Shown: positions 1-7,478 of the stretch, in pieces
How positions within the stretch are numbered: position 1 is the first letter of the stretch
How the letters are laid out: each line of letters begins with the position of its first letter
Origin: Caldilineales bacterium
Lineage (GTDB): Bacteria; Chloroflexota; Anaerolineae; J102
Assembly: GCA_019695115.1 (NCBI GenBank)
Contig: JAIBAP010000026.1
Coordinates: 1 to 64,000, forward strand
Reading direction: 5' to 3'
Length of the DNA stretch: 64,000 nucleotides
Program-made: the position numbers and the translations under genes
Notes under the pieces: generated by a model
Database searches by the model: none
Told to the model about the DNA's origin: nothing
Seen by the model: only the letters and a program-made list of their open reading frames with translations

Positions 1-115
1 CCTCTTGTACAATGATGCTTGAGTTGGACGACATGGCTCCCTCCGCGTGAGTGAAAATCGATTTGATTGTCGTTTTCAGTTTACCAAGATGCAGCCGTGT
101 CTCCAACTCATTTAG

Positions 116-355
116 GACGCACCCAAAGTATTTCCTCATGACCGTACTTTAACTGGCGATGTGGCCTTCAGCCCAAATGGCAGCCTTCTGGCCGTGGCAA
201 CCAAGATGGGCCTGGATCTGCGTCGTGAAGGCGATTGGCGAGTTGTCTTACAGGATTCAAGGTATGATGCTCGTTCGATTGCTTTTTCTTCCAATGCGTG
301 CCTGTTGGCAGTGGGTGATGCAGTTGGCGGCATCCACCTTTATGATTTGAGATAG
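116..355 (+). pseudogene. WD40-repeat protein, 3' fragment
   Basis: An open frame entered after a stop at 113-115, with no credible start codon, encodes about 79 residues. Two WD40-blade-like strands are visible: VAFSPNGSLLAVAT and IAFSSNACLLAVGDA, the latter followed by IHLYDLR and a stop. This is the usual 'AFSPDG..LA' rhythm of beta-propeller repeats, which normally occur in sets of four to seven or more. Only the last one or two blades remain, so this is a decayed or truncated gene and not a functional protein. The neighbouring pieces are also fragments. Confidence 0.55.
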
Positions 356-462
356 AGGCCAGTGCCTCTCGTTCTTTCCACTTTCCAGCAATATCTTGAA
401 TCCACTCTTGGTGCTCAGGGCAAAGTGTGACACCCTGTCAACGTTACTCCAACCTTGAAATC

Positions 463-930
463 ATGTCGCTTCACTGTCTTCGCCTTCGCTCCCTTATCTC
501 CCTCCTCCTGGCGGCGCTATCGCTGCTGGTCATCACCGCTTCGGCCCGCGCCGCGCCTGCCGCCCAATCCGGCTCCGACCCCAACGCCGACTGCCTGGCC
601 TGCCACGGCGTGCCCGGCCGCGAGATGCAATTGCTCGGCGGCGAAACGCTGTCGGTCTACGTCGATGGCGACAGCTTTGCCCACTCGGTTCATGGCCGCA
701 AGGACATCACCTGCACCGCCTGCCACACCAACATCAGCGGCTATCCGCATCCGCCCCAGATGGCCCGCGACCGCCGCGACTACCAGTTGCAGAACTACGC
801 CGCCTGCCGCAACTGCCACCCCGAAGTCTACGACAAAACCCTCGATTCGATGCACACAAAGGCGCTGGCCAGCGGCGAGCGCAATGCCGCCGTCTGCACT
901 GACTGCCACGGCGCCCACGACGTCACACCG
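463..930 (+). pseudogene. secreted multihaem cytochrome c, N-terminal fragment
   Basis: The ATG at 463 starts a good signal peptide (LRSLISLLLAALSLLVITA, then ASARA). Four CXXCH haem-binding motifs follow: CLACH, CTACH, CRNCH and CTDCH. This is the pattern of exported multihaem c-type cytochromes that carry electrons across the periplasm or envelope. The frame keeps family-like sequence up to HGAHDVTP and then loses similarity near 925-930, where an RHS coding sequence begins in another frame. Later CXXCH motifs expected in this family are absent. I infer a truncated gene joined to an unrelated fragment. The open frame itself runs on to 1086, but that tail looks like out-of-frame RHS sequence. 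Confidence 0.6.
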
Positions 931-1120
931 CCGGCACGACGCCGACCAGTTTCAACTTCACCGGCCAGCGCAAAGACAGCGGGAGCGGGTTGCTGTTTTA
1001 CAACGCCCGCTGGTATGATCCCGTCATTGGCCGCTTCCTGGCGGCGGACACGATTGTGCCGGAGCCGGGGAATCCGCAAAGCCTGAACAGGTACAGCTAT
1101 GTCCATGACGAGGGCTGCGT
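931..1120 (+). pseudogene. RHS-repeat core C-terminal fragment
   Basis: In the frame of position 990 the sequence reads as a classic RHS core end: FTGQRKDSGSGLLFYNARWY, then DPVIGRFLAADTIVPEPGN and PQSLNRYSYV. In intact RHS/YD proteins this motif closes the beta-cocoon before a variable C-terminal toxin tip. Here only about 60 residues exist. There is no start codon, and the similarity stops after SYVHDEG, immediately before the convergent glycosyltransferase at 1131. The piece cannot work alone. It abuts the cytochrome fragment without a gap, which points to a recombination scar or an assembly join. Confidence 0.65.
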
Positions 1121-1130
1121 TTTCAAACCC

Positions 1131-2249
1131 TCAGTCGCCTGCCATCGCCGCCGCCAGCGCCTGCACATACCCCCTCGCCACCGCCGCCGGATGGTAGAGG
1201 TCGCGAGCGCGGCGGCCGGCCTCGGCGCCAAGCGCAGCGGCGTGGTCGGGGTCGGATAGCAGCCGGGCCAGGTTCTGCGCCACGGCTTCGGGGTTGCCGG
1301 GCGGGGCCAGATAGCCGGTGACGCCCGGCTCGACCATATCGGGCAAGGCCCCCACCGCCGTCGCCGCCACCGCCCGCCCGGCCGCCATGGCTTCGGCCAC
1401 GATCACCGGCGCGTGCTCGTCGAACGAAGTCAGCACCAGCGCCTGCGCCCGCCCCAGCGCCTCTTTGATCTCAGCCTGCGGCGGCGAGCCACGGAAACGA
1501 ACGGCGTCACCCAGGGGGGCCGCCTGGCGGTGCAGGGCGTCGGCATAGGCCGGGTCGGCCGTGGCGCCGATGATCTCGAACAACAGGCCGGGGAAATCCG
1601 GCTGCAAGCGCCCGACGGCGGCGATCGCCACCTCCAGACCCTTGCGCGGGGTGATGTTGCCCACGAACAGCAGCCGGTTCGGCTCCGGCGGCGGCGAAGG
1701 CTCGAAAAACAGCGGCGCCACCGGGTTGTTCACGCGGTGAAACTGCGCCTGCGTGCGCGGGCGGTAGAGTTCGATCACGTGGTTGGAGATGGCGACGATG
1801 TGCCGCACCCGGCGCAAGGTCTGGCGCTCCAGCCAGAGTTCCCACAACGAAGCCAGCCGCGTGAACCAGGTGCGGCGGGTGGACAGTTCCTTGCCCGGGA
1901 AGCCGTGGATGGTGTGGACGGTGGGCCGGCCCGAATCGAGCGCGGGCAGGGCGTATTCGTATTGGTGGGTCGAGATGGCGTCGGGCGCGAGCTGGCGCAG
2001 GAGCGGCGCCACCAGCCCGGCCGTCCGCATCATGTTGGGCGCCAGGCGGCTGGGCCGGGCGGCGAAGTTGTGGACGGTGTAGCCCGGCCGTTCGTAGCCG
2101 CCTTCGGGGATGCCCTGCCGGTGCTGGATCAGGTGCAGGTCGATGCTGGCGTCGCGGCCCAACTCGTCGCGCAGGCTGGCGATGACGCTCTGGATACCGC
2201 CGCGGGCGGGAGCATCGAAAGGGAAGTGACCGAGGATGGCGAGGCGCAT
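1131..2249 (-). CDS. GT4-family glycosyltransferase
   Basis: A 372-residue GT-B fold glycosyltransferase, probably cytoplasmic or membrane-peripheral, transferring a sugar from a nucleotide donor during polysaccharide assembly. The N-terminal half begins MRLAILGHFPFDAPARGGIQ with the Gly-rich acceptor-side loop of GT4 enzymes. The C-terminal half has LLFVGNITPRKGLE (donor-domain start), the E-x7-E motif EHAPVIVAE near residue 280, and a VGALPDMVEPGVTGYLAPPG block. It is the last gene of a minus-strand operon with four other glycosyltransferases and a Wzz-like protein. The specific sugar cannot be read from sequence. A 12-unit heptamer repeat array lies just upstream of its start. Confidence 0.88.
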   Translation of the reverse strand: MRLAILGHFPFDAPARGGIQSVIASLRDELGRDASIDLHLIQHRQGIPEGGYERPGYTVHNFAARPSRLAPNMMRTAGLVAPLLRQLAPDAISTHQYEYALPALDSGRPTVHTIHGFPGKELSTRRTWFTRLASLWELWLERQTLRRVRHIVAISNHVIELYRPRTQAQFHRVNNPVAPLFFEPSPPPEPNRLLFVGNITPRKGLEVAIAAVGRLQPDFPGLLFEIIGATADPAYADALHRQAAPLGDAVRFRGSPPQAEIKEALGRAQALVLTSFDEHAPVIVAEAMAAGRAVAATAVGALPDMVEPGVTGYLAPPGNPEAVAQNLARLLSDPDHAAALGAEAGRRARDLYHPAAVARGYVQALAAAMAGD

Positions 2250-2260
2250 GGGGGGGCGAG

Positions 2261-2344
2261 TGGCAGGTGGCAGGTGGCGTGTTGCGTGTTGCGTGTTGCG
2301 TGTTGCGTGTTGCGTGTTGCGTGTTGCGTGTTGCGTGTTGCGTA
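2261..2344. repeat. heptamer tandem array (TTGCGTG)
   Basis: Twelve consecutive 7-bp units: two TGGCAGG, one TGGCGTG, eight identical TTGCGTG and one TTGCGTA. The array fills most of the gap between two glycosyltransferase genes. Its reverse complement reads as units of AACACGC and would translate as spurious NTQHATR repeats. Confidence 0.97.
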
Positions 2345-2391
2345 GAATTGTGGCTTATGATGAAAAAAAAACGCAAAAAAGAGTACAAGAT

Positions 2392-2461
2392 ACGGAATAC
2401 GAATCAATAACCAATAACCAATCACTAATCTCCAATCTCCAATCTCCAATCCCCAATCACC
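2392..2461. repeat. heptamer tandem array (AATCTCC)
   Basis: An array with strict 7-bp period whose units drift along its length: AATAACC twice, AATCACT, AATCTCC three times, AATCCCC, AATCACC. Its right part forms the 3' end of the glycosyltransferase gene that stops at 2425, adding a repeat-encoded GDWRLEIGD tail to that protein. Confidence 0.95.
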
Positions 2462-3579
2462 CCCCCATACGCCCCCACCGTCTGCTCGAGTACGGCATCG
2501 AGTCGGAAGCGTTGGGCCAGGTGACGGGCCTGCTGGCCCCAGCGGGCGGCCTGGGCCGGGTCGGACAGGGGCCGGGCCAGGGCGGCGGCCAGGGCGGCGG
2601 GGTCGTCGGGCGGGACGAGCAGGCCGGCCAGCTCATCGCCCAGCATATCGGGCACGCCGCCGACGGCGGTGGCCACCACCGGGCAGCCGGCGGCCATTGC
2701 TTCGGCCAGGGCCACGGGCGCCGTCTCCTGGCGGGCGGCGAGGACGACGGCCTGCGCCCCCTCATAAGCGGCCAGCAGGTCGGGCCGGGCCAGGTTGCCC
2801 AGGAAGCGGATGCGCTCTTGCAGCCCGGCGGCGGCGATGAGGTCGCGGCAGGCGGCGACATAGCTGGGATGGGTGTCGGTTTCGCCGGCGATGTGAAGGT
2901 GGGCGGCGGGGAAGGCGGGGGCGATGCGGGCAAAAGCGCGGATGAGCGTATCGATGCCTTTGCGGGGGATGACCCGGGCCGGGCAGAGCAAGCGACCGGG
3001 CTGCGGCTGCGGGCGGAGGTCGAAGCAATCGTTATCGACCGGGTTGGCGATGTCGCGCCAGGCGATGTGAGGGTAGCCGGCAAAGGCCCGGCGGACATAG
3101 GGGCTGATGGCCGTGCAGTGGCGGGCGCGGCGCAGCACCCAGGCCTCATAGAGGGCGTCGTAGCGCCAGGCCAGCCATTCCGCGGCGCTCTGCGACCCGC
3201 TCAGCGCCGCCTCGCGCTTGATCACGCCGTGGACGGTGACGAGCGAAGGGTAGGGTGCATCCAGGGCGGCGGCGCCATAGAAATTGACCCCGTGCGCGTG
3301 GATCACATCCGGCTGCACGGCCGAGGCCACCGCGACAAGGGCGCGGCGCATGTCGCTTTGCCAGCGCAGCCGCCGGAAGCGCGTCACCGGCAGGCGGTGG
3401 ACGGTTACAGGGCCGTCGTTTTCCTGGCCGGGGGCGATACCCGGCTGGGCGGCGGCGACGAACACCTCCAGCCTCGGCCGTTTTGCCAGCCCGCGCGCCA
3501 GCATCTGCACGACGGCAGTGGCCCCGCCGACGAGCGTCTGGCCGGGAAGGGGGTAGGGGCCGAAGAGGAGGATGCGCAT
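2425..3579 (-). CDS. GT4-family glycosyltransferase with repeat-encoded tail
   Basis: A 384-residue GT-B glycosyltransferase. The start at 3579 gives MRILLFGPYPLPGQTLVGGA, a standard GT4 N-terminus; upstream codons in the same frame are intergenic repeat. DVIHAHGVNFYG, CPARVIPRKGIDTLIRA and the E-x7-E motif ETAPVALAE (about residue 286) are present, followed by VGGVPDML and GLLVPPDDP. Likely role: sugar transfer in exopolysaccharide assembly. Its last residues (IGDWRLEIGD) are translated from a heptamer array, so the original stop was probably lost when the repeat expanded. A 131-bp dispersed repeat separates it from the next gene upstream. Confidence 0.88.
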   Translation of the reverse strand: MRILLFGPYPLPGQTLVGGATAVVQMLARGLAKRPRLEVFVAAAQPGIAPGQENDGPVTVHRLPVTRFRRLRWQSDMRRALVAVASAVQPDVIHAHGVNFYGAAALDAPYPSLVTVHGVIKREAALSGSQSAAEWLAWRYDALYEAWVLRRARHCTAISPYVRRAFAGYPHIAWRDIANPVDNDCFDLRPQPQPGRLLCPARVIPRKGIDTLIRAFARIAPAFPAAHLHIAGETDTHPSYVAACRDLIAAAGLQERIRFLGNLARPDLLAAYEGAQAVVLAARQETAPVALAEAMAAGCPVVATAVGGVPDMLGDELAGLLVPPDDPAALAAALARPLSDPAQAARWGQQARHLAQRFRLDAVLEQTVGAYGGVIGDWRLEIGD

Positions 3580-3593
3580 GGTGGGGAAGGATG

Positions 3594-3724
3594 GATGGCT
3601 AGTTAAAGAAATGATACTCGGTCCTGAAACGTGATGCGTGATGCGTGAAAATCGCCGACGTTTTCTCACGTTTCACGCTTCACGGTTTATGACCTTCATA
3701 ACAAATCAACCTAGCGATCAATAA
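3594..3724. repeat. dispersed intergenic element, copy A (131 bp)
   Basis: This matches the element at 17811-17934 with about six substitutions over 124 aligned bases plus one 7-bp indel. Copy A carries an extra CTTCACG unit in its internal heptamer run near 3678. The element starts at GATGGCTAG and ends at CAATAA, and encodes no protein. Both copies lie upstream of minus-strand genes of the polysaccharide region. The ends share only weak inverted similarity, so a MITE-like origin is possible but not shown. Confidence 0.92.
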
Positions 3725-5010
3725 GTGCGTCGCACCTGTAGAGTCGCGTAGATCGCCGCCAACTCGGCCGTCTGCTGCTCGATGCCGAAACGCTGGCCCG
3801 CCTGCCTGCGCCCTGCCTGCCCCATCGTGGCCGCAAGATCAGGTGCAGAGAGAAGGCGGCGGAGGGCGGCGGCCAGGGCGGCAGGGTCGGTGGGCGGGAC
3901 GAGCAGCCCGGTCTTCTCGGCGCTCACCAGGTCGGGCAGGGCGCCGGTGGCGGCGGCGATGACCGGCAGCCCGGCGGCCATGCCTTCGATCACGGTGCGG
4001 CCGAAGGGTTCCGGCTGGGCGGGGACGAAGCAGAGCAGGTCGGCGGCCAGCAGCAGGCGGGGGATGTTCTGGCGAAAGCCGGTGAAGCACAGCCGCCCGG
4101 CCACGCCCAACCGGCCGGCCAGGCCCCGCAGCTCGGCCTCGATCTCCGGCTCCAGAAAGTCCGGCTGGCCGACGATGAGGCCGTACAGGTCGGGGAAGTC
4201 GGGCGCGACCTGGGCCAGTCCCTGGATGAACGTATCGAGTCCCTTGCGGCGCATCAATCGGCCGGCCACCACGGCCAAACGGGCGTCGGGCGGCAGGCCC
4301 CATTCGGCGCGCACGCCGCTGCGGTCGGGCGGGACGGCGTAGGGGGCCAGGTCGATGGCATTGGGCAGGATGATCTGGCGGCGAAAGCGGGCGCCCTGGC
4401 TGATCTGGTCAGCACCGAGGGCGGCGGAAGTGACGATGCCCATCGCCGGCAGCCGGCTGATGAGGCGATGGAAGGGGTCGAGCGGGGTGAAGGAGCGGAC
4501 GGTGACGAGGCTGGGGCGATGGCAGCGCCAGGCGGCCAGGATGCCGGCTTCGGCCAGGGGGAGGGCGTCGTTGAGGTGGACGAGATCGACCCTCTGCTCG
4601 CGAATGAGCCGGGCGATGAAGCCAGCCGTATGGCGGGTGCGCAGCCACAGCCGCCGGGTGACGGATACCCACTGCCGCATCTCCCCCCTCTCCCTCCCTC
4701 CCTCTCTCCCTGCGTCTCTGCGTCCCTGCGTCTCCCCCTCCCTCCCTCCCTGCGTCCCTCCCTCCCCCCTTCCCTGCGTCCCTGCGTCCCTCCCTCCCCT
4801 GCGCGGGATAGCCGTCCCCTGCCCGGCGTCGTAGCCGAAGACCGGTAGGCCGAGTTCGAGGACGGCCGGCAGACGGGCGACGGCCGGGGAGAGGAGGACG
4901 AGCGGCTCGAAGCGGTCGCGGTCGAGATGGCGCAGGAGCAGGAGCAAGCTCTGGATCGAGCCGCCTGGTTCGGGGGCAAAATCGACAAAGAGGAGGCGAG
5001 GCCGGGTCAT
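3718..5010 (-). CDS. GT4-family glycosyltransferase with low-complexity insertion
   Basis: A 430-residue GT-B glycosyltransferase (MTRPRLLFVDFAPEPGGSIQ at the N-terminus; VVAGRLMRRKGLDTFIQG; E-x7-E motif EPFGRTVIE near residue 334; GALPDLVSAEKTGLLVPP). Two things are odd. Residues about 67-113 are an Arg/Gly/Asp-rich stretch (RDAGTQG-type) encoded by octamer-like CCCTGCGT repeats at 4674-4810, inserted between beta-strands of the acceptor domain. The C-terminal LQVRRTY comes from half of a GTGCGACGCAC palindrome. The gene overlaps the Wzz-like gene upstream by 4 bp (ATGA), indicating translational coupling. The sugar specificity is unknown. Confidence 0.87.
   Translation of the reverse strand: MTRPRLLFVDFAPEPGGSIQSLLLLLRHLDRDRFEPLVLLSPAVARLPAVLELGLPVFGYDAGQGTAIPRRGGRDAGTQGRGEGGTQGGREGETQGRRDAGREGGRERGEMRQWVSVTRRLWLRTRHTAGFIARLIREQRVDLVHLNDALPLAEAGILAAWRCHRPSLVTVRSFTPLDPFHRLISRLPAMGIVTSAALGADQISQGARFRRQIILPNAIDLAPYAVPPDRSGVRAEWGLPPDARLAVVAGRLMRRKGLDTFIQGLAQVAPDFPDLYGLIVGQPDFLEPEIEAELRGLAGRLGVAGRLCFTGFRQNIPRLLLAADLLCFVPAQPEPFGRTVIEGMAAGLPVIAAATGALPDLVSAEKTGLLVPPTDPAALAAALRRLLSAPDLAATMGQAGRRQAGQRFGIEQQTAELAAIYATLQVRRTY
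4674..4810. repeat. pyrimidine-rich tandem repeat inside a glycosyltransferase gene
   Basis: A CCCTGCGT/CTCTGCGT octamer run mixed with CTCC tetramers on the plus strand, in frame within the glycosyltransferase at 3718-5010. Similar GACGCAGG-type units recur in the insertion inside fdhA (about 23862-23886), showing that this repeat family enters genes more than once. Confidence 0.85.
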
Positions 5011-6254
5011 GGCTGGCGGGCTGCCACGGGCGCGGCCGGGGCGGGCCGTCCCAGGCTGGTCTCCAGGGCTTCGAGCACGAAGGCCAGGGAGATGGCCGCC
5101 ACCAGGCTGACCAACACACCCACCAGCAGGATCTGCCAGGTGCGGCTGGGGAGGGCCTGGTCGGGCAGCTGGGCGGGATCGACCACCTGCAAGTAGCCGA
5201 CATTGCTGCCTTGCATGATCTTGAGCCGGGCTTCGTCGGCTTTGTCGGCCAGGAAGTCGTAGGAGGCCTGGGCGCGAGCCAGCCGGTTGACAAGTGATTT
5301 GTATTGCTCTTGCAGGCCGAGCAGGTAGATGAGTTGTTGCTGGCGCTCGGTGAGTTGGCGCTCGTATTCGGCGATGGCGGCACGATGCCCGGCGGCGGCG
5401 GCGGCATAATCGGCGGCGGCGGCGCGCTGGCGTTGGGCCTGGGCCTGAAGGCTTTCGATCTCAGCGGCCAGGGCGGGGGATGGGGTTGCGACCGGCTTGG
5501 GAGCAGTCGAAGTCGTCTCGTCGTCGGGCTGCAGGGCATCGAGTTGTTTCTGCGTCTGCCCGACCAGCGTGCGGTATTCCGCTGCCAGACGGTCGTTGCG
5601 GGCGGCTTCCACCTGGGCGGCATCGCGCTCGGCCCGCAGATTGCGCAACAAGTCCTGATAGGCCAATGTCTCGCGCTCGAGGTCGCTGACCTCGTTCTTC
5701 AGTTGGAAGTCTTGCAGGGCTTCGTCGGCGGCGGCCAGCGTCTGCACCTGCTGGGCAAGCTGGGCCTCGATGAAGTCGCGCGAGGTCTGGGCAGGGGTGG
5801 AGCGGATGGTGCGGTAGGCATCGAGGGCATTTTCGACCTGGGCGCTGACCACCTTTTGCGCCAGTTCGGGCGTGGGCATGCGGGCTGTGACGGTCACGAA
5901 GTCGAACTGGTGCTCGCTGCCGATGCGTTCGATCAGTTCGACGGCCGAGAGATCGAGTCCCAGGTCGGCAATGGTGCGCCAGGCGACGGAGGGCAGGCGG
6001 AGGACGTCGTAGAACTCGTCGTGGACGCTCTGCACCTGCTCGCTGCTGGCGGTGTAGCGGCTCTGCGAGAAGAGCGGCACTTCCTGCGGATCGACGACGT
6101 TGATCTGCAACCGCTCGCTGGCCACGTACTCTGGCCCCGATGTTCCGGCCACGGCGATGACGGCGGCGGCGGTGACGAAGGGCAGCAGGAGCAGCAGCCA
6201 CCAGCGGCGGAGGAGGATGCGCAGGAAAGACCGGGGTGGGGGTTGGGTGGTCAT
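5007..6254 (-). CDS. Wzz/chain-length determinant-like polysaccharide co-polymerase
   Basis: A 415-residue inner-membrane protein with the Wzz/PCP layout. It has a first transmembrane segment at about residues 16-37 (RRWWLLLLLPFVTAAAVIAV), a large external domain rich in coiled coil (about 165-340, many Gln, Ala and Glu), and a second transmembrane segment near the C-terminus (ILLVGVLVSLVAAISLAFVL). A Pro-rich motif precedes TM2 (VVDPAQLPDQALPSRTWQ), as in co-polymerases. No tyrosine-kinase domain is fused. It probably controls the length of the polymer made by the surrounding glycosyltransferases. It overlaps both neighbours by 4 bp, so the three genes are translationally coupled. Confidence 0.85.
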   Translation of the reverse strand: MTTQPPPRSFLRILLRRWWLLLLLPFVTAAAVIAVAGTSGPEYVASERLQINVVDPQEVPLFSQSRYTASSEQVQSVHDEFYDVLRLPSVAWRTIADLGLDLSAVELIERIGSEHQFDFVTVTARMPTPELAQKVVSAQVENALDAYRTIRSTPAQTSRDFIEAQLAQQVQTLAAADEALQDFQLKNEVSDLERETLAYQDLLRNLRAERDAAQVEAARNDRLAAEYRTLVGQTQKQLDALQPDDETTSTAPKPVATPSPALAAEIESLQAQAQRQRAAAADYAAAAAGHRAAIAEYERQLTERQQQLIYLLGLQEQYKSLVNRLARAQASYDFLADKADEARLKIMQGSNVGYLQVVDPAQLPDQALPSRTWQILLVGVLVSLVAAISLAFVLEALETSLGRPAPAAPVAARQP

Positions 6255-7474
6255 GGTTGGTTCAACGGTTGCGTGTTGCGTGTTGCGTGTTGCGTATTCG
6301 TGGCGGCCAGGCGTTCTTGGATGGCGGTGGAGAGGGCCTCGAGGCGCTGGTCCCAGCTGTGGGCCTGGGCCAGGGCTTGCTGGCGGCGGCGGCGGTCGGG
6401 GGAGTCGGCGGCGAGGGCGGCGGCGAGGGCCTGGGCAAAGCCGGCGGCGTCATCCGCCTGCCAGAGGACGCCGGCGAACGGCTCGATGGCCGGAATGGAG
6501 GTGGAGACGATGGGGATGCCTGCGGCCAGGTATTCGTAGAGCTTGAGCGGGCTGATGTTGCGCGTCCATTCGTTGCGACGGTAGGGCATCAGGGCGGCGT
6601 CGAAACGCTGCACATAGGCGGGGAGGGCCTCGACCGCTTTGCCGCCGAGAAGGTGGACGTTGCCGAGTTGGCGCAGGGGCCGGAGTTCGTCGGGGTTGCG
6701 GAGGGCGTTGGGGCCGACGAGGGCGAATGTCCAGGCAGGATGTTGCCCGGCGACCGCCGCCAGCAGGTCGAAGTCGATCTTCTCGTTGAGGACGCCGGCG
6801 TAGCCGATGAGGGGCCGGGGCAGGTTGGCGATGTCAGGCGGAACTGAGGCGGCGGGGCGGGCAAAGTGCTCGACATCGACGCCGTTGGGGACGAGGACGA
6901 CATGCGGGTGGAGAGGGCTTTTGCTCTCCAGCAGGGCGGGCGAGGTGACGAAGACGAGATCCACCCGCCGGATGAGGTCGGCCTCCAGTTGGCGGATGAT
7001 CTGGCGACGGTCGCGGCCCTCGATCTGTTCCGAGCCGAGGGCGTAGGCCGAGTATTCGTCGACGGCGTGGTAGATGGCGAGACGCTCGTCCAGTTGCCCA
7101 ACCATCTCGCCCAAATCGTAGCGGAAAAGCCAGAGGAGGGGGCGCGCCATGTCCAGACGGCGCAGGGTCTGGCGCAGGTCGCGGCGGCGGAGGGCGAAGG
7201 TGAGGTGGCTGAGGGGGGGGCGGCCCGAGCGGGGGGCGAAGACGGCGGGGGTGTAGACCCAGAGGTTGGGCAGGGGCGAGGTCAGATGGGATCGCCGCAG
7301 GGTAGCCAGGGGGTGATGGCGGAGGGCGGCGGTGGTTTCGCTGAGGTAGGGGGCGGGTTCGATGAAGAGGATGCGGTTGTGGCAGGCCAGCCGTGACATG
7401 ATCTGCTGGCGGTTGCGCCAGAGCGCATCCCACGGGTTGGCGGAGAAGCAGGCGATGGCGTGGCCGGAAAGCAT
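6251..7474 (-). CDS. glycosyltransferase (GT-B), repeat-encoded C-terminus
   Basis: A 407-residue glycosyltransferase beginning MLSGHAIACFSANPWDALWR. Donor-domain features are RPLIGYAGVLNEKIDFDLL and SPLKLYEYLAAGIPIVST near residue 320, with a Glu in the nucleotide-binding position but without the full E-x7-E. It resembles the GT4 enzymes that open with a statement-like 'FS..PWD' strand and act on lipid- or peptidoglycan-linked glycans, but the substrate is not determinable. The last residues, NTQHATRNTQPLNQP, are translated from four TTGCGTG-type heptamers at 6269-6296, which also place the stop inside a 4-bp overlap with the Wzz-like gene. Confidence 0.82.
   Translation of the reverse strand: MLSGHAIACFSANPWDALWRNRQQIMSRLACHNRILFIEPAPYLSETTAALRHHPLATLRRSHLTSPLPNLWVYTPAVFAPRSGRPPLSHLTFALRRRDLRQTLRRLDMARPLLWLFRYDLGEMVGQLDERLAIYHAVDEYSAYALGSEQIEGRDRRQIIRQLEADLIRRVDLVFVTSPALLESKSPLHPHVVLVPNGVDVEHFARPAASVPPDIANLPRPLIGYAGVLNEKIDFDLLAAVAGQHPAWTFALVGPNALRNPDELRPLRQLGNVHLLGGKAVEALPAYVQRFDAALMPYRRNEWTRNISPLKLYEYLAAGIPIVSTSIPAIEPFAGVLWQADDAAGFAQALAAALAADSPDRRRRQQALAQAHSWDQRLEALSTAIQERLAATNTQHATRNTQPLNQP
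6269..6296. repeat. heptamer array (TTGCGTG x3, TTGCGTA)
   Basis: Four 7-bp units inside the 3' end of the glycosyltransferase gene at 6251-7474. The same unit and the same terminal TTGCGTA variant occur in the 12-unit array at 2261-2344. Confidence 0.95.
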
Positions 7475-7478
7475 ACGA

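Noticed and set aside
931-1120. RHS toxin with variable tip
   Set aside because: Only about 60 residues of the core, no start codon and no toxin domain before the convergent glycosyltransferase.
2236-2388. Peptide repeats VACCVLR and NTQHATR as a possible protein
   Set aside because: They are translations of TTGCGTG heptamers in both directions, with no other coding evidence.
4355-4834. Plus-strand frame across the pyrimidine-rich repeat
   Set aside because: Product is Leu/Pro/Ser-rich repeat translation opposite a real glycosyltransferase.
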